From positions 1 to 29,993 of the IMG/VR virus record IMGVR_UViG_3300049596_000081: a stretch of 29,993 nucleotides of DNA, one strand, 5' to 3'. The DNA is from a virus. Each line of letters begins with the position of its first letter. Within the stretch, counting starts at the first letter, position 1. The position numbers were made by a program, and so were the translations under genes. Of this stretch, positions 6,063-12,851 are shown one piece after another. A model generated the notes under the pieces. That model made no database searches, was not told where the DNA came from, and saw nothing but the letters and a program-made list of their open reading frames with translations.

Positions 6063-6475
6063 TGAGACCTTTTGAAATACGCCAATTAAAAGTTAGTAAA
6101 GAACAATACTATGCACGTTTGGGGTTCCAAGACAATGGAAGCCGTGCACATAAAGAAAGCACTGCAAGAGCAGCATTTGTATCAGCATTCAGAAACCACG
6201 CAACGCTTCACGAACTTGGTGAGGCCATAGACAAAGACCATAGCAGCGTAGCGTATGCCGTAAGGATGCATAAAGATCGCCTTATCTATGGCGATTATCA
6301 GCATTACTACAAGGTAGCCTGTTGCGTTCTTGAGGAAAACCCGATGGCATGTATTGATAAACCCGACTTTCAATCTTTGGAATTGGAACTAAATAAACTC
6401 AACGAGGTTGTGTGTGAGTTATCTAAGTATAAAGAACTATATTTAACGCTAAAGAAAACATTCGATGAATTTTAA
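6056..6475 (+). CDS. DnaA domain-IV-like DNA-binding protein
   Basis: Residues about 36-78 contain TARAAFVSAFRNHATLHELG followed by EAIDKDHSSVAYAVRMHKDRL. This matches the C-terminal DNA-binding domain of DnaA (helix-turn-helix followed by the GRDHSTV-like signature, here DKDHSSV). The AAA+ domain of DnaA is absent and a coiled-coil-like C-terminus follows (residues about 100-139). Such stand-alone domains could recognise DnaA-box-like sites at a phage origin or act as a repressor. ATG at 6056 or 6062 may be the start. It overlaps both neighbours. Confidence 0.65.
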   Translation: MLMRPFEIRQLKVSKEQYYARLGFQDNGSRAHKESTARAAFVSAFRNHATLHELGEAIDKDHSSVAYAVRMHKDRLIYGDYQHYYKVACCVLEENPMACIDKPDFQSLELELNKLNEVVCELSKYKELYLTLKKTFDEF

Positions 6476-6623
6476 CGTAGGCTTTTATCCCATCTATGGG
6501 CTTATCGTAGGAGCAAATTGGTCAAAGACTGATTACCTTGAAGAGGATATTGTGATGCATACAGTTCAGTTTGCATTGTTTGTGATAATTGTAGAAATTA
6601 CTTGGAACTCCTCTCATTATTAG
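6465..6623 (+). CDS. Small membrane-associated protein (52 aa)
   Basis: The ORF encodes MNFNVGFYPIYGLIVGANWS, then an acidic loop (DYLEEDI) and a hydrophobic segment QFALFVIIVEITW near the C-terminus (about residues 35-47). It overlaps the preceding gene by 11 bp and the sigma-like gene by 22 bp. Short proteins beginning FYPxYG with one C-terminal hydrophobic segment seem familiar from Bacteroidetes phages, but no function is known to me. Confidence 0.6.
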   Translation: MNFNVGFYPIYGLIVGANWSKTDYLEEDIVMHTVQFALFVIIVEITWNSSHY

Positions 6624-7138
6624 CCAAGCGCCAGACCGATTGGATTCGGATGTGCAAGAGCTTTGGTGCAAGCGATGACCTTGCGCAGGAGCTTGTTCAG
6701 GAGATGTATGTCCGGCTTTATAAGTATGTGGCTGATGCTGAGAAGATAATGTACAACGAGACCGATGTCAATACTTTTTTTGTATATGTTACGCTCAGGA
6801 ATATGTATGGGAACTTAATGCGAGCGCGATCTAAATTTGAGTTTGTAGATGTAAACATCCTTGAAGAATATATCTTTGAAGATACGAACGAAGATGCAGA
6901 AATGCAACTCATAGCACTATATGACAAGGTGTGGTCAACACAGGATGATTGGCATTGGTATGACAAAAAGATATTTGCACTATACCACAACACCGACATG
7001 AGCATTCGCACATTAGCTGGCGAAACAAAAATTTCAGCACGTTCCATATTCAACACACTAAAAAATGCAAGAGAGCGAATCCAAGAAGACTGTGAAGACT
7101 CCTACAAAGCGTACAAAGAAGCAAAGCGGCTTGGGTGA
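6602..7138 (+). CDS. Sigma-70-family-like RNA polymerase sigma factor
   Basis: Starting from TTG 6602 (no ATG before the conserved part; the next is at 6649), the product is 178 aa. The N-terminal half has a region-2-like helix pattern (SFGASDDLAQELVQEMYVRLYKY, then TFFVYVTLRNMYGNLMRARS). The C-terminal half has a region-4-like helix-turn-helix (SIRTLAGETKISARSIFNTLKNARERI). The layout and size match ECF-like sigma factors. In a phage this would redirect host RNA polymerase to phage promoters, probably a later class. Sequence similarity to canonical sigma factors is weak by eye, but the order of features is right. Confidence 0.7.
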   Translation: MELLSLLAKRQTDWIRMCKSFGASDDLAQELVQEMYVRLYKYVADAEKIMYNETDVNTFFVYVTLRNMYGNLMRARSKFEFVDVNILEEYIFEDTNEDAEMQLIALYDKVWSTQDDWHWYDKKIFALYHNTDMSIRTLAGETKISARSIFNTLKNARERIQEDCEDSYKAYKEAKRLG

Positions 7139-7469
7139 TACCATAGAGGCTATCACAACTACCACAGGTATTAAAGCCGCGGTAGATTGGTTTAGTGAAG
7201 CAACAGGCATTGACTGCGGCTGCGCTGCCCGTAAAGAAAAACTCAACAAGTTATTTCGGTACAGGAAACCCGAGTGCTTAACCAAAGAAGAATACGAGTT
7301 TGTTGGCAAGATGCGAGGCAGGAACACTGTAACTGCAATCGAGCAAACCGAAGTCAATAAAATCTACAATCGCGTATTCAAAGATTCTGTGCAACCTACA
7401 ACTTGCGGTTCTTGCCTGCGCGGTAGGTTACAAGAACTTGAGACATTATACAATGCTTATGGTCAGTAA
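7065..7469 (+). CDS. Conserved Cys-containing protein of unknown function
   Basis: The 134-aa product has a basic N-terminus (about residues 7-20, many Lys/Thr), then GLGDTIEAITTTTGIK, a CGC pair (C51, C53), the segment ARKEKLNKLFRYRKPECL, and a C-terminal CGSC (C114, C117). The CxC plus CxxC arrangement suggests a zinc site. The overall pattern strongly resembles a protein widely found in Bacteroidetes phages, with no assigned function known to me. It overlaps the sigma-like gene by 74 bp, which is long, yet both frames carry recognisable sequence. Confidence 0.7.
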   Translation: MQESESKKTVKTPTKRTKKQSGLGDTIEAITTTTGIKAAVDWFSEATGIDCGCAARKEKLNKLFRYRKPECLTKEEYEFVGKMRGRNTVTAIEQTEVNKIYNRVFKDSVQPTTCGSCLRGRLQELETLYNAYGQ

Positions 7470-7962
7470 TGAGCGCAGACAGTACTCCAACCAAGTTGGT
7501 GATTTAACTGCAAATAGATTTGTAGAAGCTTGTGAGGCCATAGGCTACTCTTGTGAGAAGTCAGATCGAAACACTGACATCTACGATCACATAGACTATT
7601 TTGTTACACGCCTTAATGGAACAACATCTGTAGACGTAAAAGGAGGTAACCATCCCAATACTATTTGGGTAGAGTTTAAAAATGTAAAAGGTAACAACGG
7701 GTGGATGTATGGCAAAGCCGAGTACATTGCATTTGATATGCCTGAGCTTGGTGGGTTTGTAATGGTGAGAACACAAGAACTTGCACGGCTATGTGAAGAC
7801 ATTGTAGAACCTGTATTTGTGACAAAGCAAGAAGCCACAAGAAAATACTACCAAAGAGAAGGCAGACAAGACATAATAAGCAGACTTGAGTTGCCAGACA
7901 TCCAAAGATTAGTTTCATTTAAAGTTTTAACCTATGCCAATCCCTCAACCCAAAAGTGGTGA
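7459..7962 (+). CDS. Putative PD-(D/E)XK nuclease
   Basis: From ATG 7459 (ATG 7453 is also possible) this encodes 167 aa. An N-terminal helix (residues about 14-28) is followed by HIDYF (D46) and SVDVKGG (D59, K61), giving the D...D-x-K core of PD-(D/E)XK nucleases. A second strand, TIWVEFKNVKGNNGW, is typical of the fold in restriction-like and resolvase-like members. It overlaps the upstream gene by 11 bp and the downstream one by 29 bp. It could act in recombination, DNA degradation or packaging. The specific substrate is not evident. Confidence 0.6.
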   Translation: MVSNERRQYSNQVGDLTANRFVEACEAIGYSCEKSDRNTDIYDHIDYFVTRLNGTTSVDVKGGNHPNTIWVEFKNVKGNNGWMYGKAEYIAFDMPELGGFVMVRTQELARLCEDIVEPVFVTKQEATRKYYQREGRQDIISRLELPDIQRLVSFKVLTYANPSTQKW

Positions 7963-8071
7963 AAAGCAATCCGAATACATCCAACGTTGCTTGGAAGCTA
8001 TCGGAAGCGAATACCAAGATAAAGACCAAGCGGTAGCAATTTGCTACACGCAATGGAAGGAGGACAAGTAG
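7934..8071 (+). CDS. Small conserved phage protein (45 aa)
   Basis: The ORF reads MPIPQPKSGEKQSEYIQRCL, then EAIGSEYQDKDQAVAICYTQW and a charged end. This short module (PxPxxGExxxxFIxRC...Y.D..QAxAICYxQW) is common in phages, often near or within capsid-assembly genes. Here it stands alone in the early region. Its 3' end forms the left arm of a terminator, so the last codons and the hairpin share sequence. The function is unknown. Confidence 0.65.
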   Translation: MPIPQPKSGEKQSEYIQRCLEAIGSEYQDKDQAVAICYTQWKEDK

Positions 8072-8086
8072 TCCTCTTTTTTTTTG
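8060..8086 (+). terminator. Rho-independent terminator
   Basis: GAGGAC (8060-8065), loop AAGTA and GTCCTC (8071-8076) form a 6-bp stem followed by nine Ts (8077-8085). The left arm lies inside the last codons of the preceding gene. Confidence 0.85.
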
Positions 8087-8091
8087 TCGTG

Positions 8092-8145
8092 TTGTTAGTA
8101 ATTAAATAATTTGTTATATATTTGTAGAACATTTAATACCAATCA
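8092..8145 (+). promoter_or_regulatory. Promoter with ACCAATCA leader
   Basis: TTG at 8092-8094 is followed after 22 bases by TATATTTG (8117-8124), a perfect TAnnTTTG. ATACCAATCA (8136-8145), a variant of the leader motif, ends one base before the ATG at 8147. Confidence 0.75.
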
Positions 8146-8146
8146 G

Positions 8147-8239
8147 ATGAAAACACTACTTAAAAACACGGCCTACTTCTGCGCTCTTGCGTTGACGTTT
8201 TGGGCTTATCTATGGACTCTTGAACTTCTTGGAATATGA
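8147..8239 (+). CDS. Tiny membrane protein (30 aa)
   Basis: MKTLLKNTAYFCALALTFWA begins a single hydrophobic helix flanked by lysines on the N side, with a short C-terminus ending LELLGI. It has the strongest promoter/leader arrangement of the window directly upstream, and its TGA overlaps the next ATG (ATGA). It could be an inner-membrane peptide, for example for superinfection exclusion. That is a guess from topology. Confidence 0.55.
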   Translation: MKTLLKNTAYFCALALTFWAYLWTLELLGI

Positions 8240-8562
8240 TATTTACTTATAATGACCTAAAGTTTTGGCTCGAAGATGCCGACCTTTTGCCACAGTCTTA
8301 TTGGGATGCCCTTGAGGATTACGATCCCGACAATAAGAATAGCGATGAGATTCTTGCTAAGTTTCTCGGCTACGTTCACGTCGCTGACTTCTACAACTAC
8401 GAGATGGACATAACCTACGTTGAAGAGACCTACAATGAGGATGGCTACACCAACACCGTAGCCTACCCCACCACATCTATTTATGGAGAAGCCCCAAAGC
8501 TTGCCGATGACATTTACACCAAGTGGTTGAATTGGGCAACAACTGTAGCATCAGAAGAATAA
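8236..8562 (+). CDS. Acidic hypothetical protein
   Basis: The 108-aa product is very acidic and rich in Tyr, Trp and Asp (for example LEDYDPDNKNSDEI and YEMDITYVEETYNEDGY), with only a few lysines. No family is recognised. A small, strongly acidic, aromatic-rich phage protein could be a DNA mimic or an inhibitor of a host or defence protein, but nothing beyond composition supports this. It starts within the ATGA overlap with the tiny membrane protein, so the two are co-translated. Confidence 0.65.
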   Translation: MIFTYNDLKFWLEDADLLPQSYWDALEDYDPDNKNSDEILAKFLGYVHVADFYNYEMDITYVEETYNEDGYTNTVAYPTTSIYGEAPKLADDIYTKWLNWATTVASEE

Positions 8563-8564
8563 TT

Positions 8565-8575
8565 AAAACCAATCA
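8565..8575 (+). promoter_or_regulatory. AAAACCAATCA leader motif
   Basis: An exact copy ends one base before the ATG at 8577. It begins just after the previous stop, without its own -7 box. Confidence 0.6.
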
Positions 8576-8576
8576 A

Positions 8577-8750
8577 ATGAAATATCAAACTATATCACAA
8601 CTGCTCCGAGAGCTGAAGTCAGTAGACATATCTGAATCAATCCTCAAAGACATTGAAACCATTGAGAAGGTTACCTTGCGTATTGCCTACCATGATGCCT
8701 TGCTTCGCGTGCCCTTTGAGCAATGGTACCAATCGACATTTGAAAAGTAA
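8577..8750 (+). CDS. Small hypothetical protein (57 aa)
   Basis: The product MKYQTISQLLRELKSVDISE... is probably all helical, with a conserved-looking C-terminal FEQWYQSTFEK. It begins directly after a copy of the AAAACCAATCA leader, which supports the ATG at 8577 over upstream alternatives. No family is recognised. Confidence 0.6.
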   Translation: MKYQTISQLLRELKSVDISESILKDIETIEKVTLRIAYHDALLRVPFEQWYQSTFEK

Positions 8751-8782
8751 ACATTTTTGCTTACATTTACTAAAACCAATCA
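8739..8782 (+). promoter_or_regulatory. Weak promoter with AAAACCAATCA leader
   Basis: TTTG at 8739-8742 is followed after 19 bases by TACATTTA (8762-8769), one mismatch from TAnnTTTG. The leader motif is at 8772-8782, six bases before the ATG at 8789. Confidence 0.5.
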
Positions 8783-8788
8783 GATACA

Positions 8789-9061
8789 ATGACAATTTTT
8801 GATCAAGCCAATGAGATCATATTTGAGCGCAATGAAGAAAAGGAGCGCCAATATGGTCCAATAATTAAATCAATGAGCTCGGCTGCTGTAATAGCATCAG
8901 AACTTTGCGGTAAAGAAATCACCACAGAAGATTTTTACAAGTGTATGATGGCGCTTAAGCTATCAAGACTTGGGTACAGCAGTAAGAGAGACACCATATT
9001 AGACCTTATTGCTTACGCAGGATCGTTTGATAATTTTAAAAATGGTGATTATGAAAAATAA
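8789..9061 (+). CDS. DUF6378-like phage protein
   Basis: The 90-aa product contains ERNEEKERQYGPIIKSM, then ASELCGKEITTEDFYKCMMA followed by LKLSRLGYSSKRDTILDLIAYAG. The R-QYG, GKEIT-EDF--CM-ALK-SR and D-LDL-AYAG positions match a small all-helical phage family known as DUF6378. Its biochemical role is unknown. The last 11 bp overlap the start of the thymidylate-synthase-like gene, placing it in the nucleotide-metabolism operon. Confidence 0.65.
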   Translation: MTIFDQANEIIFERNEEKERQYGPIIKSMSSAAVIASELCGKEITTEDFYKCMMALKLSRLGYSSKRDTILDLIAYAGSFDNFKNGDYEK

Positions 9062-9752
9062 AACACAGCTTGTTAGTGTACTTAAAAAGCTAAAGTATAA
9101 TCTTGATCATAACATTTTTGTTATAGATGGCGCTACAAAGATGGTTGAGGTGCTAAATGCCAATATGATACTTGATCCAACAGACAAGATCATTAAACTT
9201 AAGGGCAGGCAAACGCCAACTAAGTACGTAGAGCAAGAGCTAAAATGGTACGATTCTCAAGACTTAAGTGTTAGCGAGATTGGCAAGCACGCAGCACTAT
9301 GGCTTAAGATCTGTGGTGTTGACAGTAAGATCAATTCTAACTATGGTCACCTTGTTTACTCTGATTATAATCACAATCAGTACGAAAATGCTTTGATGCA
9401 ACTAAAGCAGAGCAAGCATTCACGTAGAGCAATAATGATTTACAACAGACCGTCAATGCACGGTGATAGTGTTGAAAACAGTAAGAATGATTTTATTTGC
9501 ACGCTAGCGCATCATTTCTTTATAAGAGATAACAAACTACACAGCGTTGTTAATATGCGATCTAATGACGCGATATATGGCTTCTTCAATGACTTTTATT
9601 GGTTTGCCACCGTCCAAGAACGTTTCTTGCAAGACGTGAAGAAATTATACAAGGAAGTAGAAATTGGACACATGTACTATAATGCCAACAGTTTCCACGT
9701 TTATGAAAAGCACTTTGATATGTTAAACCTAATTTTTAAGAAAAATGATTAA
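9051..9752 (+). CDS. Thymidylate-synthase-superfamily enzyme, probable dCMP hydroxymethylase
   Basis: From ATG 9051 (ATG 9042 is possible) this encodes 233 aa. SRRAIMIYNRP supplies the phosphate-binding Arg pair (R125, R126). C150 is in the position of the catalytic Cys, exactly 20 residues before R170 of MRSND, as between Cys146 and Arg166 of E. coli TS. GHMYYN supplies the His-x-Tyr of the nucleotide pocket. Counting without gaps, D181 falls where TS has Asn177 and T4 dCMP hydroxymethylase has Asp179, the residue that sets cytosine preference. A dCMP hydroxymethylase or methylase is therefore more likely than a true TS. It overlaps the MazG-like gene by 8 bp. The fold is confident; substrate and product are inferred. 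Confidence 0.75.
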   Translation: MKNKTQLVSVLKKLKYNLDHNIFVIDGATKMVEVLNANMILDPTDKIIKLKGRQTPTKYVEQELKWYDSQDLSVSEIGKHAALWLKICGVDSKINSNYGHLVYSDYNHNQYENALMQLKQSKHSRRAIMIYNRPSMHGDSVENSKNDFICTLAHHFFIRDNKLHSVVNMRSNDAIYGFFNDFYWFATVQERFLQDVKKLYKEVEIGHMYYNANSFHVYEKHFDMLNLIFKKND

Positions 9753-10302
9753 AAACCTAAAACACAGACTATCTTCTAACCACGACAAAAAACCAACTAT
9801 ATCAAATGCTGATGTTGTTGAAATGTTTGGCACTGGCGTGAATGACAATATAAAATTGTTGTATATAGATCATTCCATTGTATTAGAATATAAAGAAAAT
9901 AGACAGTCGTTAACCTGGCAGTGCACCTCTCAGCTGCCTAATAATTTAGAAGTTCCAACTGTTGGCCATCCTGTTTTTTACAACGTCACACAATACACTG
10001 AGCTGCTTACTGATGAACTTCAAGCAATTAGAGATTGGGCTAACGATAGAAATTTAATATCTCAAGGCGATACAAAAACACAATATCTAAAACTATTAGA
10101 AGAATGTGGCGAACTATCGCAGGCTATTTTAAAGTCTAACAAAGTTGAGTTGATCGACGCCATTGGTGACATCATTGTTGTTCTAACGAATCTTGCTGCA
10201 ATAGAGGAAGTTAAGATCGAAGACTGTTTAAACTCAGCTTATAATGTTATAAAAAACAGAAAAGGTAAAATGATTAACGGTACATTTGTAAAGAACATTT
10301 AA
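9745..10302 (+). CDS. MazG-like nucleoside triphosphate pyrophosphohydrolase
   Basis: The 185-aa product has a C-terminal MazG-type domain: LLEECGELSQAI (E119, E120, E123) followed by ELIDAIGDIIVVLTNLA (D138, D142), the metal-binding EExxE...DxxGD pattern. The N-terminal 105 residues have no recognised domain. MazG-like enzymes cleave NTPs or dNTPs to the monophosphate. T4 gp56, the dCTPase that works with dCMP hydroxymethylase, has the same kind of fold. The 8-bp overlap with the upstream TS-family gene suggests it removes dCTP and supplies dCMP. That pairing is inference. Confidence 0.75.
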   Translation: MIKNLKHRLSSNHDKKPTISNADVVEMFGTGVNDNIKLLYIDHSIVLEYKENRQSLTWQCTSQLPNNLEVPTVGHPVFYNVTQYTELLTDELQAIRDWANDRNLISQGDTKTQYLKLLEECGELSQAILKSNKVELIDAIGDIIVVLTNLAAIEEVKIEDCLNSAYNVIKNRKGKMINGTFVKNI

Positions 10303-10316
10303 TATCAAAACCAATC
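10281..10316 (+). promoter_or_regulatory. Candidate promoter with AAAACCAATC leader
   Basis: TACATTTG (10281-10288) matches TAnnTTTG but lies inside the end of the MazG-like gene and has no clear -33 TTG. The leader motif at 10307-10316 ends two bases before the ATG at 10319. Confidence 0.5.
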
Positions 10317-10318
10317 TT

Positions 10319-11089
10319 ATGAAAATTATAGAACTTTTAGACGGCAGCACTTGGGATATGGAGACAGTCCTTGAAAAGATGCACGATGATGAATTTTACT
10401 ACGGCGTACTTGGTAAGAACGCTCTGTCTTCATCTGCTTGCAAGCTGCTACTTACCTCGCCAAAGACGTACTACTACGTTACAAAGTATGGCAACGATGA
10501 TTCTGATGCGTTTGCAGTAGGTCGCTTAGTACACTTAATGGCCCTTGAGCCGCACAAAGTGGCTGACTACGAAGTGATTGAGGTGCAGAGCAAGTCGGCT
10601 AAGGCTTGGCAAGATGCAAAAGGAAAGCGTAACCTATGTACCCGCAAAGAGTACAACGAGGCTCAGAGAATATCTGATGCACTGCTTCGCAATGAGAACG
10701 TGCTTGGCTTGCTCACAGGCTGCGAGTTTGAAGTACCAAAGATTGGTATGATTGGCGGGCTGCCCTTTAGGGCGAAGGCTGACATCTACGCTGATGGTTT
10801 CTTGGCTGATTTGAAGACGACAACCGACCTACGAGCATTCCCTTACTCTGCTAAGAAGTATGGTTACGACGTACAAGCGTTCATCTACACCAGATTGTTT
10901 GGAGTGCCGATTGACAAGTTCTTCTTTATCGCTATTGATAAGGCAAGTTTAGACATAGGTATTTATGGAGTTAGCCCTGAGTTTGTAGCAGAAGGTGAGC
11001 GCAAGACTTTAGAAGCGATCGAGACTTACAAGAAGTTTTTTATCTTAGGTGAAGACTTAGACTCATACACAGTTGTAGGTACGTTATGA
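10319..11089 (+). CDS. RecE/Cas4-like PD-(D/E)XK exonuclease (DUF3799 type)
   Basis: The 256-aa product shows the motif series of RecE-like nucleases: LSSSACKLLLTSP near the N-terminus, GRLVHLMALEP (H72), RAKADIYADG (D155), LADLKTT (D164 and K166) and DVQAFIYTRLFG (Q186, Y190). This is a 5'-3' exonuclease fold used in phage single-strand-annealing recombination or DNA processing. No annealase (RecT, Erf) is evident, but the SSB-like protein could be a partner. It follows its own leader motif. Confidence 0.8.
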   Translation: MKIIELLDGSTWDMETVLEKMHDDEFYYGVLGKNALSSSACKLLLTSPKTYYYVTKYGNDDSDAFAVGRLVHLMALEPHKVADYEVIEVQSKSAKAWQDAKGKRNLCTRKEYNEAQRISDALLRNENVLGLLTGCEFEVPKIGMIGGLPFRAKADIYADGFLADLKTTTDLRAFPYSAKKYGYDVQAFIYTRLFGVPIDKFFFIAIDKASLDIGIYGVSPEFVAEGERKTLEAIETYKKFFILGEDLDSYTVVGTL

Positions 11090-11283
11090 CTGACATCACC
11101 AAATGCAGCGGAACTGACTGCCCACTAAAAGAATCCTGCTATCGTTACACCGCACCAACGGGGATGTATCAATCTTTTTTTGTTGGCGTACCTATCAAGA
11201 ACGGTCAATGCGAATACTATTGGGGTGAAGCCTCACAATCAACATACGAGCAATTAAAAGAAATCTTTAAAACCAACGAGTAA
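11086..11283 (+). CDS. Small four-cysteine protein
   Basis: The 65-aa product starts MTDITKCSGTDCPLKESCYR and contains Cys at 7, 12, 18 and 42, the last in GQCEYYW. The spacing suggests a small metal-binding or disulphide-stabilised fold. This pattern (KCSGxxCPLKxxCYR...P) seems familiar as a common small protein of Bacteroidetes phages, of unknown function. The ATG overlaps the exonuclease stop (ATGA). Confidence 0.65.
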   Translation: MTDITKCSGTDCPLKESCYRYTAPTGMYQSFFVGVPIKNGQCEYYWGEASQSTYEQLKEIFKTNE

Positions 11284-11405
11284 TGCGAGACCAATTCATG
11301 AGGATAGCTATGGCGCAGCTCCGTAGCACCTACCCCTTCAAGCCCCAACGCAGAGCAATAGCTGCTCGGATGTGGGTAAAGTACTTAGAGCGTAAGAATG
11401 GATAG
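11283..11405 (+). CDS. Small basic protein (40 aa)
   Basis: MRDQFMRIAMAQLRSTYPFK starts a 40-aa Arg-rich peptide ending WVKYLERKNG. Its ATG follows the previous stop directly (the stop and start share the A at 11283), and its stop overlaps the first glycosyltransferase. It is probably helical. No function is recognised. The tight stop/start overlaps are the main support. Confidence 0.5.
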   Translation: MRDQFMRIAMAQLRSTYPFKPQRRAIAARMWVKYLERKNG

Positions 11406-12336
11406 ACCATTCGTTCTCGCGTTCCACAAGCAGAACTCGGGTGTTTCACACCATAGGACATTTGCCCCTTTGATATGTCACAAAGGAGTAGATGTCTTTT
11501 TCATTGAGAAAATAACCGACATTGACCCTGAGATATGGCCTAAGGTTACTCACGTCTTTACCTCAAGGGTTTTCCCCGTTGAGCCGTTTGATGACTTTGT
11601 AAAGCTCTGCCGAAAGGAAGGCATTAAGTTAATTGTTGACAATGACGATTGGTGGGTGCTGCCTCCGACCCATCCTTTGCTTGGTGTCTATTCTGATCAG
11701 ATGAAGATGAAGATTATTCGCTCTATGAAAGCAGCGGATGAGGTATGGGTGACTAACAAACACCTTGCCTCAAAGGTCAAGAAGTACAATACCAACATCC
11801 GAATCATCCCCAATGCAATCAGCGTAGCTACGTGGCAGGTAGAACGTAAACCAAGCGATGAAGTGCGCTTCGGGTATATAGGGGGCAACCACCACTTAAT
11901 AGACGTAAGGGAGTCTACAATCAATCTTGAAGGCTATCAAGGGTATGTTGCGGAGGTAGATGGCTACCCAGATATTATGAGGGCAAGCCATAGGCTTCCT
12001 ACGATGCCACCAACACACTACCATAAACTCTACGAGTTCTTTGACGTTAGCCTCGTACCGCTTACGACATCCGAGTTCGCCAAGTGCAAGTCGCACCTAA
12101 AGATGCTTGAGGCAGGCTTTAGCAAATGTGCTTTGATAGTAAGCAACACGCAACCCTATTCACCCTATATCACCAAAGAGAACTGCATTGCTATCAAGCA
12201 CCCAAGCGAATGGGCAGGTGCAATCAAGAGGCTAAAAGAAAACCCAAATCAAGTGGCTGATATAACAGAATCGTTATACGAGTATGTGCAGGACTTCACG
12301 ATGGATAAGATAAACGAACTACGATGCTTTACATAG
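11398..12336 (+). CDS. GT-B-type glycosyltransferase
   Basis: The 312-aa product has the outline of a GT4-like glycosyltransferase. It has an N-terminal Rossmann half (FVLAFHKQNSGVSHHRTFAP ... VTHVFTSRVFP ... LIVDNDDWW), then AADEVWVTNKHLASKVKKY and IRIIPNAIS at the domain junction. The C-terminal half has VRFGYIGGNHH and SHLKMLEAGFSKCALIVSN, corresponding to the nucleotide-sugar-binding helix region. It would transfer a sugar from an activated donor. The acceptor could be a virion protein, phage DNA or a host surface glycan. It begins a three-gene cassette. Confidence 0.7.
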   Translation: MDRPFVLAFHKQNSGVSHHRTFAPLICHKGVDVFFIEKITDIDPEIWPKVTHVFTSRVFPVEPFDDFVKLCRKEGIKLIVDNDDWWVLPPTHPLLGVYSDQMKMKIIRSMKAADEVWVTNKHLASKVKKYNTNIRIIPNAISVATWQVERKPSDEVRFGYIGGNHHLIDVRESTINLEGYQGYVAEVDGYPDIMRASHRLPTMPPTHYHKLYEFFDVSLVPLTTSEFAKCKSHLKMLEAGFSKCALIVSNTQPYSPYITKENCIAIKHPSEWAGAIKRLKENPNQVADITESLYEYVQDFTMDKINELRCFT

Positions 12337-12851
12337 TCACCCCCTGCTCACGCCCTCATAACCTTGTAAGGCTAAAACAACATATCCCTGCCTATGCAAC
12401 GTGGGTGGTAATGATGGATTCATCCACCAATTACAAGGAAGCAACAGGCGCATCAATCACACATTACTCCACACGCACGGGGGATATGGGCAACCCCCTC
12501 CGTAATGAGTTCCTTGATCTTTATGCTGATTCCTTTACCAAAGAGGATTGGGTGTACTTCTTGGATGATGACAATATCCTGCATCCAAAATTCCTTGAGG
12601 AGTGGAACAACATAAACGGACTTGACTGCTCAATCGTAACGTGGGGGCAGATAGGCAGGCTCCGTCCTACTGACCAACCAAGAGTCGGCAATATAGATAC
12701 GGCCTGTTATATGTTCAAGCCTCACGACCTTCCTAAGCTACGCTTTGAAATGGCCTACGATGCAGATGGCACCTTTGCTCAAGCAGCATCCGAACAGGGA
12801 ACACTTATCTGCGTAGAGCAGTACCTTTGTTATTACAACGCCCTAAAATGA
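12324..12851 (+). CDS. GT-A-type glycosyltransferase
   Basis: The 175-aa product begins MLYIVTPCSRPHNL, the nucleotide-binding strand of GT-A enzymes, and has a metal-binding DxD-type motif in VYFLDDDNILHPKF (D81-D83). A later strand reads SIVTWGQIGRLRP. It is shorter than typical GT2 enzymes, essentially the catalytic core. It overlaps the GT-B gene by 13 bp and the methyltransferase by 4 bp. The donor and acceptor are unknown. GT2-like and GT43-like folds are both possible. Confidence 0.7.
   Translation: MLYIVTPCSRPHNLVRLKQHIPAYATWVVMMDSSTNYKEATGASITHYSTRTGDMGNPLRNEFLDLYADSFTKEDWVYFLDDDNILHPKFLEEWNNINGLDCSIVTWGQIGRLRPTDQPRVGNIDTACYMFKPHDLPKLRFEMAYDADGTFAQAASEQGTLICVEQYLCYYNALK

Noticed and set aside
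9051-9752. Calling the TS-superfamily gene a plain thymidylate synthase (thyA)
   Set aside because: The residue at the TS Asn177 position counts as Asp without gaps, and the protein departs from ThyA around the catalytic Cys (ICTLAHH rather than PCH).
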